A stretch of 64,000 nt of DNA from JAFGAS01 sp963809875. Lineage in GTDB: Bacteria; Desulfobacterota; Zymogenia; Zymogenales; Zymogenaceae. The stretch lies in the NCBI GenBank assembly GCA_963809875.1, contig CAWELC010000007.1, forward strand, positions 434,001 through 498,000, in the 5' to 3' direction. The stretch's first letter is position 1, and every line of letters starts with the position of its first letter. The notes beneath the pieces are model-generated. The model ran no database searches, had not been told where the DNA came from, and saw only the letters and a list, made by a program, of their open reading frames with translations. The position numbers were made by a program, and so were the translations under genes. Below are positions 1 through 9,035 of the stretch, piece by piece.

Positions 1-614
1 TCGGCTACGAGGGCGCCGATCTTCTTGTCCTCTTCCGAAACCGGAATCTCCGGGAGGACCGGAAGCGGGTGGTCCTTCTCGACGATCCAGTCCACTTCGC
101 TGACGTGAAGCGTCGTGAGCTGGCCGTGCAAAAACGGGGTCTCCTTGTTGACCTGGACGATGACCCGATCGGCATGTTTTGCCGCAAGCCAGCCGTTATA
201 GACCCCGATGGGCCCCAGGCTCATGAACCCCTTGTCGTTGGGCGCGCTCACCTCCCCGAAATAGACGCTTATTCCTTCGCGATAGACGAGCTGGTCCGTC
301 TGAGACAGGTGGTATGATATGGGGTCGACGTTTCCCTTCTGCTTAAAGACCATCCGCTCCAGAGGGCCCATAAAGAGCGTCTTGAAGTTTATATGGCCCC
401 GGTACTCCGGCTTGAAGAGATCAAAGAGGTGCATGGTAATTCCGGTAATCAGGGTAACGTTTTCGAGCTCCCGGTAGCGCCCGCATAGCGCCGCGACGAT
501 ATCGGGGGGCGCGCTCGGCCCGCCGCCCATGGCGATCACATCCCCCGACCTGATGTGTTTTACCGCCTGATCGGCCGACACCAGTTTCCGTTTGTAGTCT
601 TCCTTCCAGTCCAT
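1..614 (-). CDS. Acetyl-CoA hydrolase/transferase family protein, N-terminal part (cut by window edge)
   Basis: The minus frame stays open from the ATG at 614 to the window edge, giving the first 204 residues. The start follows AAGGAG about nine bases upstream. The opening MDWKEDYKRKLVSADQAV, the glycine-rich AMGGGPSAPPDIV, and later stretches such as GEVSAPNDKGFMSLGP are typical of the acetyl-CoA hydrolase / 4-hydroxybutyrate CoA-transferase family, which moves CoA between short acyl groups in the cytoplasm. The catalytic glutamate lies in the C-terminal half, which is outside the window, so the exact substrate cannot be judged. The upstream region carries two TetR-type palindromes that straddle a TATAAT box, so ligand-controlled repression is likely. 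Confidence 0.85.
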   Translation of the reverse strand, partial: MDWKEDYKRKLVSADQAVKHIRSGDVIAMGGGPSAPPDIVAALCGRYRELENVTLITGITMHLFDLFKPEYRGHINFKTLFMGPLERMVFKQKGNVDPISYHLSQTDQLVYREGISVYFGEVSAPNDKGFMSLGPIGVYNGWLAAKHADRVIVQVNKETPFLHGQLTTLHVSEVDWIVEKDHPLPVLPEIPVSEEDKKIGALVA

Positions 615-967
615 CGTATGTAACTCCTTTCAGTAGTAGTGCGGTACAGGCGACTATATCAGGCAATCCTTCGGCTTTCAAGTAAATAATGAATGGTCAT
701 TCATTATATTGAGTGGACATTCAGTCACTAGTGGAGTTCTGATGGGACGGCGACCTGCTCCGAGAGCTCGCGGCTGCCGCGCCGCGGGCATTACCTCGGT
801 CGACGAATATGATTCTTGTGGGAGAAAGCCCAAGCGTCGCCCTTACCCATAGCGGAACAGGACTCGGCAGACTCTCCTGGCTCTTTTTTCCGGGGGATTT
901 AAGATGCGAGGTTTACCGGATGGGGTGCGGGGAAATCATCGGCATACGATTGTTACGGTAAGCTGTC
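615..967. other. Intergenic region, 353 bases
   Basis: Apart from the TetR-type operators and -10 box at 688-725, I see no gene, terminator or RNA in this stretch. Short open frames here lack ribosome binding sites and family resemblance. Confidence 0.5.
688..725 (-). promoter_or_regulatory. Two TetR-type operators around a -10 box of the CoA-transferase
   Basis: AATGAATGGTCATTCATT at 688-705 is a perfect inverted repeat with 8-base arms and a 2-base centre. TGAGTGGACATTCA at 710-723 is a one-mismatch second copy. Between them, at 703-708 on the minus strand, is TATAAT. No good -35 box was found. This layout is what a TetR-family repressor of fatty-acid or CoA genes usually binds; the repressor itself is not in the window. 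Confidence 0.6.
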
Positions 968-1732
968 TCAAAACTCGACGCGTTTGCCCGCCCTGAGGGA
1001 GCATCCGCCCTGAAGAAACGGCCGGTCGTGGGCCGGGATGACGAAGGCCGTCACCGATCGGATGCTGTCCACGCTCTTCTTATACGCGGCCAGGTCCAAA
1101 TGCGGCTCATCCAGGAGCGACCCGTCGCCTCCCGCCCCCCTCCGGCTCATCGCGTCGCCGGCCACCAGCACGGCCTCCCGATTCCCCTGTATGAGGTAGG
1201 ATGTGTGGTACGGGGTGTGGCCGGGCGTGGAAAGGGCCGTTACGCAGGCCGGCAGCTCCGGCCGGTCCTCGATCCAGACGTATCCCTCCATGACATCGTC
1301 CCACCAGTATCGCGGGACATACCGGGAGTGATCCAGCAGCATATCGGACCGTTCCCGGAGGATCAGGTCCGACAGGTAGGGGAAACAATCCTTTATATAG
1401 TGGAATGGATCGGGAGCGTCGACAAAACCCTTGAGCCAGTGCCGAGAAAAATCGTATTCCCGTCTGCTGGCGACCTTTACCGCGTCTCCGAAGAGCCCGG
1501 AGCCTCCGGCGTGGTCCCCATGGAAGTGCGTGAGGAAGACGTGCGTCACGTCGCGGGGGGTAACCTGCAGTCGGGAAAGCCCCGCCACCAGGTCTTGGCT
1601 TCCCCAGTAGCCGGTGTCAAAGAGCATGAGGGAGTCGCCCTCCTCCACCAGGGTGCAGATAATCGGAAGGCGGGTATCTGTCCCGCCTACGATGATATCC
1701 ATCGACGTCAGAATGATGTGTCCAATAGCCAT
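968..1732 (-). CDS. MBL-fold metallo-hydrolase
   Basis: This 254-residue protein has the full metallo-beta-lactamase metal-site set: HFHGDH (His69, His71, Asp73, His74), a GH in STPGHTPYH, an Asp in VAGDAM and a late His in PAHDRPF. Such proteins bind two metal ions and hydrolyse esters, thioesters or lactones, or detoxify glutathione conjugates; the sequence resembles the lactonase-like MBL group, but the substrate is unknown. The ATG at 1732 (MAIGHIILTS) was chosen because the frame upstream overlaps the divergent GNAT gene and has no family-like sequence; no strong ribosome binding site is seen. No signal peptide. It is divergent from the GNAT gene with 80 bases between them. Confidence 0.85.
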   Translation of the reverse strand: MAIGHIILTSMDIIVGGTDTRLPIICTLVEEGDSLMLFDTGYWGSQDLVAGLSRLQVTPRDVTHVFLTHFHGDHAGGSGLFGDAVKVASRREYDFSRHWLKGFVDAPDPFHYIKDCFPYLSDLILRERSDMLLDHSRYVPRYWWDDVMEGYVWIEDRPELPACVTALSTPGHTPYHTSYLIQGNREAVLVAGDAMSRRGAGGDGSLLDEPHLDLAAYKKSVDSIRSVTAFVIPAHDRPFLQGGCSLRAGKRVEF

Positions 1733-1812
1733 ACTGATATGATATACTATCGGTTGGCAAATGTAAAGGGCATTGCGCCGGATTCCCCTGCGGACTTGAG
1801 GAAAGGAACACC

Positions 1813-2340
1813 GTGAGTAAACTCCCGTTAGAAGAACAGCCGGCGATCCAGGGCACGGATCTGGCGGTGCGCCGTTACCGGGATGGGGACGCAAACCGGG
1901 TCCTCTCGCTGATGCGGGAGGTCTTTATAGACGAGATGAAGTGGGATCGCGCCTTCCTGGTGGACGCCGCCTACACGCTCAAAGAAATCCTCACCGACCA
2001 CATGAATCGCCGGGACCTTTTCCTGGTCTGCCTTTCCCGCACCAGGGTTGTCGGTGTCATGATTCTCATCGACGTCGGCGGCGGCACCGCTTTCATTCGA
2101 TGGCTCGTCGTCCACCGGGACGCCCGGGGGATCGGGCTGGGGCGGCTGCTTCTCGAGCGCGCGCTCGCCTTCGCGAAGGATGCGGGGTTTACCCGGGTGC
2201 GCCTCGTGACCGTTCGGGATCTCTCCCGGGCGTTCGACTTTTATCTGAAGGCCGGTTTTTCCGAGGTCGGCCGGCGCCCCGACGTCGTCTGGCGCATGCA
2301 TCACAACCTCTGTTTCATGGAGATGGACGTCGCCCCGTGA
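1813..2340 (+). CDS. GNAT family N-acetyltransferase
   Basis: A 175-residue protein starting at GTG 1813, with GAGGAAAGG just upstream. The acetyl-CoA pyrophosphate loop RGIGLGRLLLERAL (around residues 107-120) and the C-terminal FYLKAGFSEVGRR are typical of GNAT enzymes, which move an acetyl group from acetyl-CoA to an amine. The substrate cannot be inferred. It is transcribed divergently from the MBL hydrolase, so the two may share a control region. No terminator is visible before the acyl-CoA dehydrogenase promoter downstream. Confidence 0.85.
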   Translation: MSKLPLEEQPAIQGTDLAVRRYRDGDANRVLSLMREVFIDEMKWDRAFLVDAAYTLKEILTDHMNRRDLFLVCLSRTRVVGVMILIDVGGGTAFIRWLVVHRDARGIGLGRLLLERALAFAKDAGFTRVRLVTVRDLSRAFDFYLKAGFSEVGRRPDVVWRMHHNLCFMEMDVAP

Positions 2341-2523
2341 AGACGGGGTCTTACCGGGGGCCGGGCCGGCAAGAGGCCCGAAAGCACTCCGCCGGCCGGA
2401 GCTGACGCCGGTACCGGAAACCTCTCTCGTCACCGAACCTTTCGCGTATCGGATTGCCGCCGAACCCTTCCTTATCCCCGTTTTGCAGGGGCGGCACCGT
2501 CCCGCTTTTTTCCTAAAACATTC

Positions 2524-2561
2524 ACAGAATTATTGACAACTGAAACGAAATTCTGTAGGGT
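2524..2561 (+). promoter_or_regulatory. Sigma-70 promoter with flanking inverted repeat, acyl-CoA dehydrogenase
   Basis: TTGACA at 2533-2538 and TAGGGT at 2556-2561 are 17 bases apart. An exact inverted repeat, ACAGAATT (2524-2531) and AATTCTGT (2549-2556), encloses the -35 box and touches the -10 box, which looks like a repressor operator. The start codon is 64 bases downstream of the -10 box. Confidence 0.6.
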
Positions 2562-2624
2562 ATCCGGTAGGTGACTAATACTAACCTTTTATAGATATCA
2601 GTCGGATATCCAAAGGAGGAACAG

Positions 2625-4491
2625 ATGAGTAACTATGTGATAGACGAACGGGACCAGAAGTTCGTCCTCTATGAACAGCTGGGGCTTGATAAGCTGACCG
2701 AGCTTTCCCGATATACCGAACACTCCAAGGAACTGTACGACATGGTCCTCGAAGAGGCGCGTAAGCTCACCGTAGACGTGCTCGAGCCCGCGGTTCCCGA
2801 GGCCGACAAGGAAGGGTGCCGGTTGGAGAACGGCAATGTCATACGTTCCCAAGGTCTTCCACAACGCGTTCAAGCTCTACGCAGAGGGCGGATGGGTCAG
2901 CCTCTCACACCCCCCCGAAGTGGGCGGCCAGGGGCTGCCGTTGCTTCTCAACTCCGCGGCAAAGGAATACTTTAACTGCAACTTCCCCTTCCTCTCATAT
3001 ACCGGCCTGACCGAGGGCGCCGCCCACCTGATCGCAAATTTCGGGACGGACCGTCAGAAAAAGCTCTACATGGAAAAGATGTTCGCCGGACAGTGGGCGG
3101 GCACCATGGTCCTCACCGAGCCGGGCGCGGGCTCCGACGTCGGGTCGCTCAAGACGTCGGCCAAGAAGAACTCCGACGGCACCTACTCCGTCACGGGGAC
3201 GAAGATCTTCATCACCGGCGGTGACCACGACCTGACCGAGAATATCGTCCACGCCGTGCTCGCCCGGATCGAGGGCGCCCCCGCCGGCACCAAGGGCATC
3301 TCGATATTCATCGTTCCCAAGTTTCGGGTCAAGGAAGACGGGACCCTCGGGGAGCGCAACGACTACAACATCGGCGGCATCGAGCACAAGATGGGGATTA
3401 ACGGGTCGGCCACCTGCCTCATGAATTTCGGAGATAACGGCAAATGCTACGCCGAGCTCCTCGGAGAAGAGAATCAGGGCATGATGATCATGTTCGTCCT
3501 CATGAACGAGGCGCGTATCGGCGTGGGAATGCAGGGGCTGGCCGCCGCCTCCCGCGCCTACCTCTATTCGGTCAAGTACGCCAAGGAGCGCCTCCAGGGC
3601 TCGGACCTGGCCAACTTCAGGAACCCCGAGGCGCCGCGGGTGCCCATCATAAACCACCCGGACGTGCGCCGCATGCTGCTCTGGATGAAGTCGCACACCG
3701 AGAGCCTCCGCGCCATGCTCTACTACACCGCCCGGTGCGAGGATTACGCGGTCTCCGGAAAAACCGAGGAAGAGCGGGAGAAGTGGCACGGCATCCTCGA
3801 GATCATGACCCCGATAATCAAGTCGTGGGGATCGGACGTCGGCTTCTGGGTGGCCGACCAGGCCATCCAGGTACACGGCGGGTACGGCTACACCCGGGAA
3901 TACCCGGTGGAGCAGATACTGCGCGACGTCAAGATCGCCGCGATCTACGAGGGCACCAACGGGATCCAGTCGCTGGACCTGGTGGGCAGGAAGCTCGGCC
4001 AGAAGGGCGGCAAGAACTTCATGGCACTCATGGGCGACATGTACGGCTTCATCACCGCACAGTCGGGCAACGCCAAGATCAAGGACCTCCTGGACCCCTT
4101 CAAGGCGTCGGTGGACCTCCTGGCCGAGATGGCCTCCTTCTTCGTCCAGTGCGGAAAAGAAGGCAACTTCCTGGTCCCCGTGGGCAACGCCTATCCGTTC
4201 CTTAACCTGATGGCCCACGTCGTATCGGCCTACATGCTGGTCTGGCAGGCGTCCATCGCCAAGGACAAGCTCGACGCGCTTGCAAAGACCGCCGGCGCCG
4301 ACCCGTCCGACTGGGGCAAATGGGCAGCATTCACCAAAGACAACGCCGACGCCGCCTACTACGTGGGTAAGCTCGCCGCCGCCAAGTACTTTATCTTCAA
4401 CGTCCTGCCGCGCGTCGACAGCTACGCGACCGCCATCAAGAGCAAGGACCTGTCGATCATGGAGATCCCGATCGAATCCTTCGCGTTCTAA
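2625..4491 (+). CDS. Acyl-CoA dehydrogenase (frameshifted near 2840)
   Basis: FAD enzyme that introduces a double bond into an acyl-CoA. AAGGAGGAACAG precedes the ATG at 2625. The first 72 residues (MSNYVIDERDQ to RLENGN) are in one frame and the rest (from YVPKVFHNAFKLY) in the next. Removing one base from GTCATACG near 2840 restores a 621-residue protein, the length of the long acyl-CoA dehydrogenases related to DmdC (3-methylmercaptopropionyl-CoA dehydrogenase). LTEPGAGSDVGS is the FAD/substrate motif and YEGTNGIQ carries the catalytic Glu. The C-terminal extension after about residue 480 fits this subfamily. The interruption is either a sequencing error or a recent mutation: everything downstream is intact. 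A sigma-70 promoter and a strong terminator make this a single-gene unit. Confidence 0.88.
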
Positions 4492-4513
4492 CGGAACCAA
4501 CGGCACAATCACC

Positions 4514-4541
4514 GGGGGGGCAAATTGCCCCCCCTTTTTTT
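4514..4541 (+). terminator. Rho-independent terminator after the acyl-CoA dehydrogenase
   Basis: Seven G, CAAATTG, seven C, then seven T: an almost perfect GC stem followed by a T run, 22 bases after the stop codon. Confidence 0.93.
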
Positions 4542-4689
4542 CGCCGATTTTTTATTCGAGGGTGTTCGCCGCCTGCCGGATAGAAGGGAGCGGTACCGAA
4601 GGCGCCGGCCCCCTTTCTGTTTGCATAGCCGCGTCTTTTCCTCCCCGCTCGAAAAGCCTCGCAACACCTGACCTGATTTGAGACACCAG

Positions 4690-4706
4690 TGCAACGAAAC
4701 GTTACA
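4690..4706 (+). promoter_or_regulatory. Palindrome, possible upstream activator site for the sigma-54 promoter
   Basis: TGCAACG AAA CGTTACA, arms matching at 6 of 7 positions. It lies about 100 bases upstream of the sigma-54 promoter at 4807, the usual distance for an enhancer-binding protein site. The link is inferred. Confidence 0.35.
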
Positions 4707-4806
4707 TTCCTGCAACTAATCCTCCGCGCTTCGTTCATGACCGGCCTGAAGCTCGGTGAACATATTGATATCATAGAAAATATTAACTATATAAATATGC
4801 CTAATA

Positions 4807-4822
4807 TGGCACGGTCATTGCT
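4807..4822 (+). promoter_or_regulatory. Sigma-54 (-24/-12) promoter of the inverse autotransporter
   Basis: TGGCACGGTCATTGCT fits the TGGCACG-N4-TTGCW consensus at every fixed position. The transcript would start about 12 bases on, leaving a short leader before the AGAGGAG ribosome binding site and ATG 4879. Confidence 0.8.
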
Positions 4823-4878
4823 TAAAAATATCTCACTATACTACGTTCTAAACCTGGCAATCCAGAGGAGTATATACG

Positions 4879-7800
4879 ATGAGCGTCAAACGAGGTCTTA
4901 TCATCACGCTGGTCGCCTGCACGCTGGCGGCCGTCTTCCCCGTTTCGGGATACGCCGCAGACAACGGCGAAGACTGGACGATCTATTTTCGACCGGGGGT
5001 CCGCTTCGGCACGGATGACAGGACCCTCTTTATCATGGACTTCCTCGTCCCGCTCTACCGGGACGATAAGAACATCCTCTTCTTCAACCCCAAGCTCACC
5101 CCGGATGACCTGGACGGGTTAGAGGCCAACCTCGGCATCGGCTATCGGCGGCTTCTGTTTGCCGATAAAGTGATCGTGGGCGGCAACGTCTTTTACGACA
5201 CGCGCCGAACGGGGTGGGGCACCTACTGGGACCAGATCGGCGTGGGCGCCGAGGCGATGGCCGAGTTTAATAAATATCTCGCCCTGACCGCGCGTTTCAA
5301 CTATTACATCCCCCTGACCGACCCAAGGGTCGTCGGCTATGCCGGCGGCGGCGGAGGCGGCACCGGCTATTTCTTCCGCACCGGCGGCATCTGGACGGGC
5401 GGCGGTGGCGCCGGCGGTGAAACCGTCGAGGAGGCCCCGGAGGGGTTTGACGGCGAGGTGGGCTTCCGCGTCCCGGTCGTATCGGACTACGTGGAGACCT
5501 GGGTTTACGTCGGGGGCTACCACTACCGCGGCAGTCACATCGGGACGATCGACGGCGTCTCGGCGCGCCTCGAGTTAATCCCGACCGATTTTGTCCGCCT
5601 CAGCTACGAGTACCGGAAGGACCGTACCACCCAGGGGGACCACTTCGGCGAGGTGGCGTTCGAGGTGCCGTTTTCCGTCGAGAGCCTCTTCGCCGGCAAG
5701 AACCCGTTTGAGGGGCTGGGCAAGCGCCTGACGGGAAGCCGCGACATGAAGGAGCGTATGGTCGAGCCGGTCCGGCGCGACGTGGATATCCGCGTCGTGC
5801 GGGTGGGCACCGGCAGCGCCGGGACGGATACGATGGTCGAGGGCGTGGTCTTCGTCAGCGAGGACGCCGAGAACATCCCCGGCACGCCGGACGGCACCTT
5901 CGAGCACCCGTTTGCCAGCATCGATGCCGCCATGACCGCCATCAATTCCGGGGGCGCCTACGCGGGAATCACCGCGATCCACATCATCAACGACAGCGAC
6001 ACGCATACGGCCGGCGGCGGGACCGCGAGCCTGGCCAGCCTCATGATCTGGGGCTCCGGCCAGCCCCACCCGACCTTCGGCATCATCACCAACCAGATGT
6101 CCGGCTACCCCACGGTGGCAGACGAGCTGATCCTTTCCGGCGGCGCCATCGACGTCTTCGGGACTACCTACGCCGGCTCAAACGGGATAACGGTGAACGG
6201 GGCCAACGCGAACATCCATCACAATTATTTCACCGGCAACTACTGGAGCATCGGGGTCTATTCCGGGTCGGCGGCCATCACCGATAACTTCATCGGCGGC
6301 GGCGCCGACGGCCTTACTCCGACCCGGTCCGGCATCTACGCGGGAGGCGGCTCCATCAGCTCCATCTCTCGAAACACGATCACTGCCAGCAGCAACGGCG
6401 GGGGCTACGGCATCTACTTCAACACGGTGCCGACCGTCACGGGGACGGTGATATCGGACAACATCATCTCCGTTGACGACACCATGGGGACGCTGGCCGC
6501 GGGCATCCTCTTTTCCAACTGCGGGCCGATTACCGGCACCACAATCACGTCAAATACGGTCACGGTGGCGGTTGACAACACGGGCTACGCGTACGGGATC
6601 GGGGCGATCTTCGGCACGGGCGACTACGGCTTTGAGATCGGGAGCAACAGCATCACCGTTAACGGCGCGGCCGTCGGCGCGTGGGGCATCGACCTCGATA
6701 CGCCCGGGGGGTCCATCACGGCCGATATCCACGATAACCCGCTCGTCACGGTCTCGGGCGCGGGAGACTCCTACGGGATCGGCCTGAGCGCCGGGAGGAG
6801 CATCTACGCGAGCATTACCGGCAATGACCTCTCCGGGGGGATATCGGGCGCGGGAACCACGGACGGCGTATACGGGATACAGCTGATCACCGACGGCCAT
6901 CCCATCTCGGAAACGTATGACATCACCGGTCTCGGAGGCGGCGACCTGTTGATCTCCAACAACAACCTCGGCGGGGCGGGCGTCCGCGCGACGGGCGCAT
7001 ATGGGTACGCCTGCGGGATCGACATCTACTCACGTGCCGGGAACCTCTACGCGTTGATCTCAAACGGCGGGGGTATCACCGGCAACACCATCATAGCCGA
7101 CGGGTCCGACCTCTCCGGGACCGAGGTTGCGTGGGCGGACGGCATCGTCGCCGAGACCAGGGAGGACCTGGCCGCCACGATAACCGGCGGCAGCATAATC
7201 TCCACGGGCCTAGCTTCCCTGGGTATCGGTCTGGTCTCGGACCTCGCAGACGTAGACGCCGAGATATCCGTGCCGACAATCAGCGCTACCGGCACCAACA
7301 ATGAGGCGGACGGGATCTACCTGGAAGCGGGCAACGGGGATATCGACCTGGCCGTCACCGATACCGCCATCACCGTGAACGCCCCGAACTCGATAGCATA
7401 CGGGATCGCCGGGGGCGCCGGCTACGACCTCACCGCGTCCGTTTCGGGCGGCAGCATCAGCGCGTCGGGCCGCGGCGCGGATGGTATCGAGCTCTTTAAT
7501 TACAGCGGCATCCTGGACGTCGACATCTCGGTGCCGACGATCAGTGCGACCGGCACCTATACTGCCGGGACGGGCTTCTACGCCACCGGAATAATCCTTC
7601 AGTCCCTCAACGATGCGATCGACATGACCGTCACCGATACGAACATCACGGCCATCGGGACGACGAACACCCGGTCACGGGGCATCAATGCGAACGGATA
7701 CCTTGGCATCACCGCGCTGATCTCGGGCGGCAGCATCACCTCGACGGGGCGCCGGGCGGAGGGTATCTATCTCGGGACGACCGGAACGGGAAGCGTCATA

Positions 7801-8919
7801 AACGCCGACATCTCGAACCTGACGCTCAACGTGACCGGCACCAATACCAGCGGATCAGGCGCTGACACGTACGCAACGGGGATATACCTTTCTGCGGCCA
7901 ACGGAATTATCGACGCGACCCTTACGGGCAACGACGTCACGGTCGCCAACACGTCGAGCTTCTGGGCCAGGGGCATCTATGGAACCGCGTACGGCAATAT
8001 TACCGCGCACATTTCCGGCGGCAGGATTAGCACGTCAGGCGGCAGCGCTTTCGGGATCAGGTTCGATACCTCTACCACCTCTTCGGGCAACATAGACGCC
8101 GACATCTCGGTACCCACGATCATCGCGACCGGAGGAGGCAACGGCATGGAAAGCCACGGGATCTGGTTGCGAACCTATAACTCCGGCAACATCGACGCCG
8201 ATATCTACGGGATTACCGGCATGACCGTCAGCGCCACCTACGGGCTGGCGCGGGGCATCTCCATAGAGTCCGGAGGCGCACTCACCGGGGCCGTCTATGG
8301 CAACACCATGAGCGTCTCTGGCATGCGAACCGCCTCCTCTCCTTACTTCTATCCGACCGGCGTGTATCTCCGGGCCTATACCGACGTGGGAACCCAGGCC
8401 TCGCCGTTTCTGATGTACAACAACAGCCTGACGGTCACCAATGTAAACACGTCGCCAGCCAGAGAAGCCTTCGGGTTTGCCATCAACTACGACACGTGGC
8501 GCGGGCAGAGCTACGGCGACAACGTGTATGCCCTGATATACAACAATACGATTGCCGTGACGGGGGGCACCGGCAGCTTCGGCTACGGGGCGGTCGGCGG
8601 GCTTATCGCCGCCCGTAACTTGATCGGGTATAACGGGGCCGCCGGTGCGCCGACCATCATCAGCGGCAACACCGTGACGCTCAATTCCAACGTGGCGGCC
8701 CTCGGGTTCATGCTCTACAGGAGAAATGCCGCGACGCCCGGCAACGGCAGCTACGTGGACTTTAACAACGGCGCGTACGGCGGCGCCAACACCGTTACCG
8801 GGACACCCAGCCTGTACAACACCAGCCCCTTCTCTATGGGCCATCCGGGTTATTATTCCAACTTCTACTGGGGGACGACCGGCACCCTCGGAAACGCCCG
8901 GGACTACATCTTCTTCTAA
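4879..8919 (+). CDS. Inverse autotransporter with beta-helix passenger
   Basis: A 1346-residue surface protein. Residues 1-27 form a signal peptide ending in SGYAADNG. Residues from about 30 to 260 match the inverse autotransporter (intimin/invasin-type) beta-barrel: MDFLVPLYRDD, LEANLGIGYRR, GGNVFYDTRR, GVGAEAMAEFNKYLAL. Unlike classical autotransporters the barrel is N-terminal, so the C-terminal passenger would be pushed to the cell surface. A Gly-rich insert sits at about residues 154-180. From about residue 335 the protein is low-complexity, rich in Gly, Thr, Ser, Asn and Ile, with right-handed beta-helix rungs (TGNDVTV, ITGNTI, ISGGSI), ending ARDYIFF. Four larger repeats occupy 7183 to about 8250. 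No Ig-like (Big) domains are seen, unlike intimin. Likely role: adhesion or surface binding. It is preceded by a sigma-54 promoter and AGAGGAG, and followed by a shared terminator. Confidence 0.85.
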   Translation: MSVKRGLIITLVACTLAAVFPVSGYAADNGEDWTIYFRPGVRFGTDDRTLFIMDFLVPLYRDDKNILFFNPKLTPDDLDGLEANLGIGYRRLLFADKVIVGGNVFYDTRRTGWGTYWDQIGVGAEAMAEFNKYLALTARFNYYIPLTDPRVVGYAGGGGGGTGYFFRTGGIWTGGGGAGGETVEEAPEGFDGEVGFRVPVVSDYVETWVYVGGYHYRGSHIGTIDGVSARLELIPTDFVRLSYEYRKDRTTQGDHFGEVAFEVPFSVESLFAGKNPFEGLGKRLTGSRDMKERMVEPVRRDVDIRVVRVGTGSAGTDTMVEGVVFVSEDAENIPGTPDGTFEHPFASIDAAMTAINSGGAYAGITAIHIINDSDTHTAGGGTASLASLMIWGSGQPHPTFGIITNQMSGYPTVADELILSGGAIDVFGTTYAGSNGITVNGANANIHHNYFTGNYWSIGVYSGSAAITDNFIGGGADGLTPTRSGIYAGGGSISSISRNTITASSNGGGYGIYFNTVPTVTGTVISDNIISVDDTMGTLAAGILFSNCGPITGTTITSNTVTVAVDNTGYAYGIGAIFGTGDYGFEIGSNSITVNGAAVGAWGIDLDTPGGSITADIHDNPLVTVSGAGDSYGIGLSAGRSIYASITGNDLSGGISGAGTTDGVYGIQLITDGHPISETYDITGLGGGDLLISNNNLGGAGVRATGAYGYACGIDIYSRAGNLYALISNGGGITGNTIIADGSDLSGTEVAWADGIVAETREDLAATITGGSIISTGLASLGIGLVSDLADVDAEISVPTISATGTNNEADGIYLEAGNGDIDLAVTDTAITVNAPNSIAYGIAGGAGYDLTASVSGGSISASGRGADGIELFNYSGILDVDISVPTISATGTYTAGTGFYATGIILQSLNDAIDMTVTDTNITAIGTTNTRSRGINANGYLGITALISGGSITSTGRRAEGIYLGTTGTGSVINADISNLTLNVTGTNTSGSGADTYATGIYLSAANGIIDATLTGNDVTVANTSSFWARGIYGTAYGNITAHISGGRISTSGGSAFGIRFDTSTTSSGNIDADISVPTIIATGGGNGMESHGIWLRTYNSGNIDADIYGITGMTVSATYGLARGISIESGGALTGAVYGNTMSVSGMRTASSPYFYPTGVYLRAYTDVGTQASPFLMYNNSLTVTNVNTSPAREAFGFAINYDTWRGQSYGDNVYALIYNNTIAVTGGTGSFGYGAVGGLIAARNLIGYNGAAGAPTIISGNTVTLNSNVAALGFMLYRRNAATPGNGSYVDFNNGAYGGANTVTGTPSLYNTSPFSMGHPGYYSNFYWGTTGTLGNARDYIFF
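7183..8250 (+). repeat. Four degenerate ~90-residue repeats in the passenger
   Basis: Units opening with (S/T)GGSI-type segments start at 7183, 7444, 7723 and 8014, spaced 87, 93 and 97 residues. Most carry a GxxxxGI turn, then a DISVPTISATGT-like strand, then TDTxITV and a (R/Y)GI turn. The repeats differ at the DNA level, so they are old duplications. Confidence 0.7.
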
Positions 8920-8962
8920 GGCGCAGTAGACTGGAGAGGGGCTACCCTCCCCATCTCAAGCT

Positions 8963-8999
8963 AAAAAATCCCCTTCTCTTTCGAGAGGGGGATTTTTTT
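8963..8999. terminator. Bidirectional terminator between the autotransporter and parA
   Basis: AAAAAATCCCC-TTCTCTTTCGAGAG-GGGGATTTTTT: a GC-containing stem with A run on one side and T run on the other, between two convergent genes, so it can stop both transcripts. Confidence 0.85.
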
Positions 9000-9035
9000 A
9001 TTGGGCGGGTTTAAGTTCGTCGGGCAAGCGCCCGT

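Larger units (their letters stand above)
4546..4878. other. Intergenic region before the autotransporter
   Basis: Holds the palindrome at 4690-4706, an AT-rich tract at about 4760-4835 and the sigma-54 promoter. An alternative TATACT at 4837-4842 has no properly spaced -35 box. No gene is seen. Confidence 0.5.

Noticed and set aside
2836..2845. Programmed ribosomal frameshifting at the acyl-CoA dehydrogenase and other broken genes
   Set aside because: No shared slippery heptamer or downstream pseudoknot is seen, and the breaks lie at different points in unrelated families, some needing +1 and others -1.
4818..4842. Sigma-70 promoter TTGCTT/TATACT before the autotransporter
   Set aside because: Spacing is only 13 bases. 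The overlapping sigma-54 consensus is complete and better explains the sequence.
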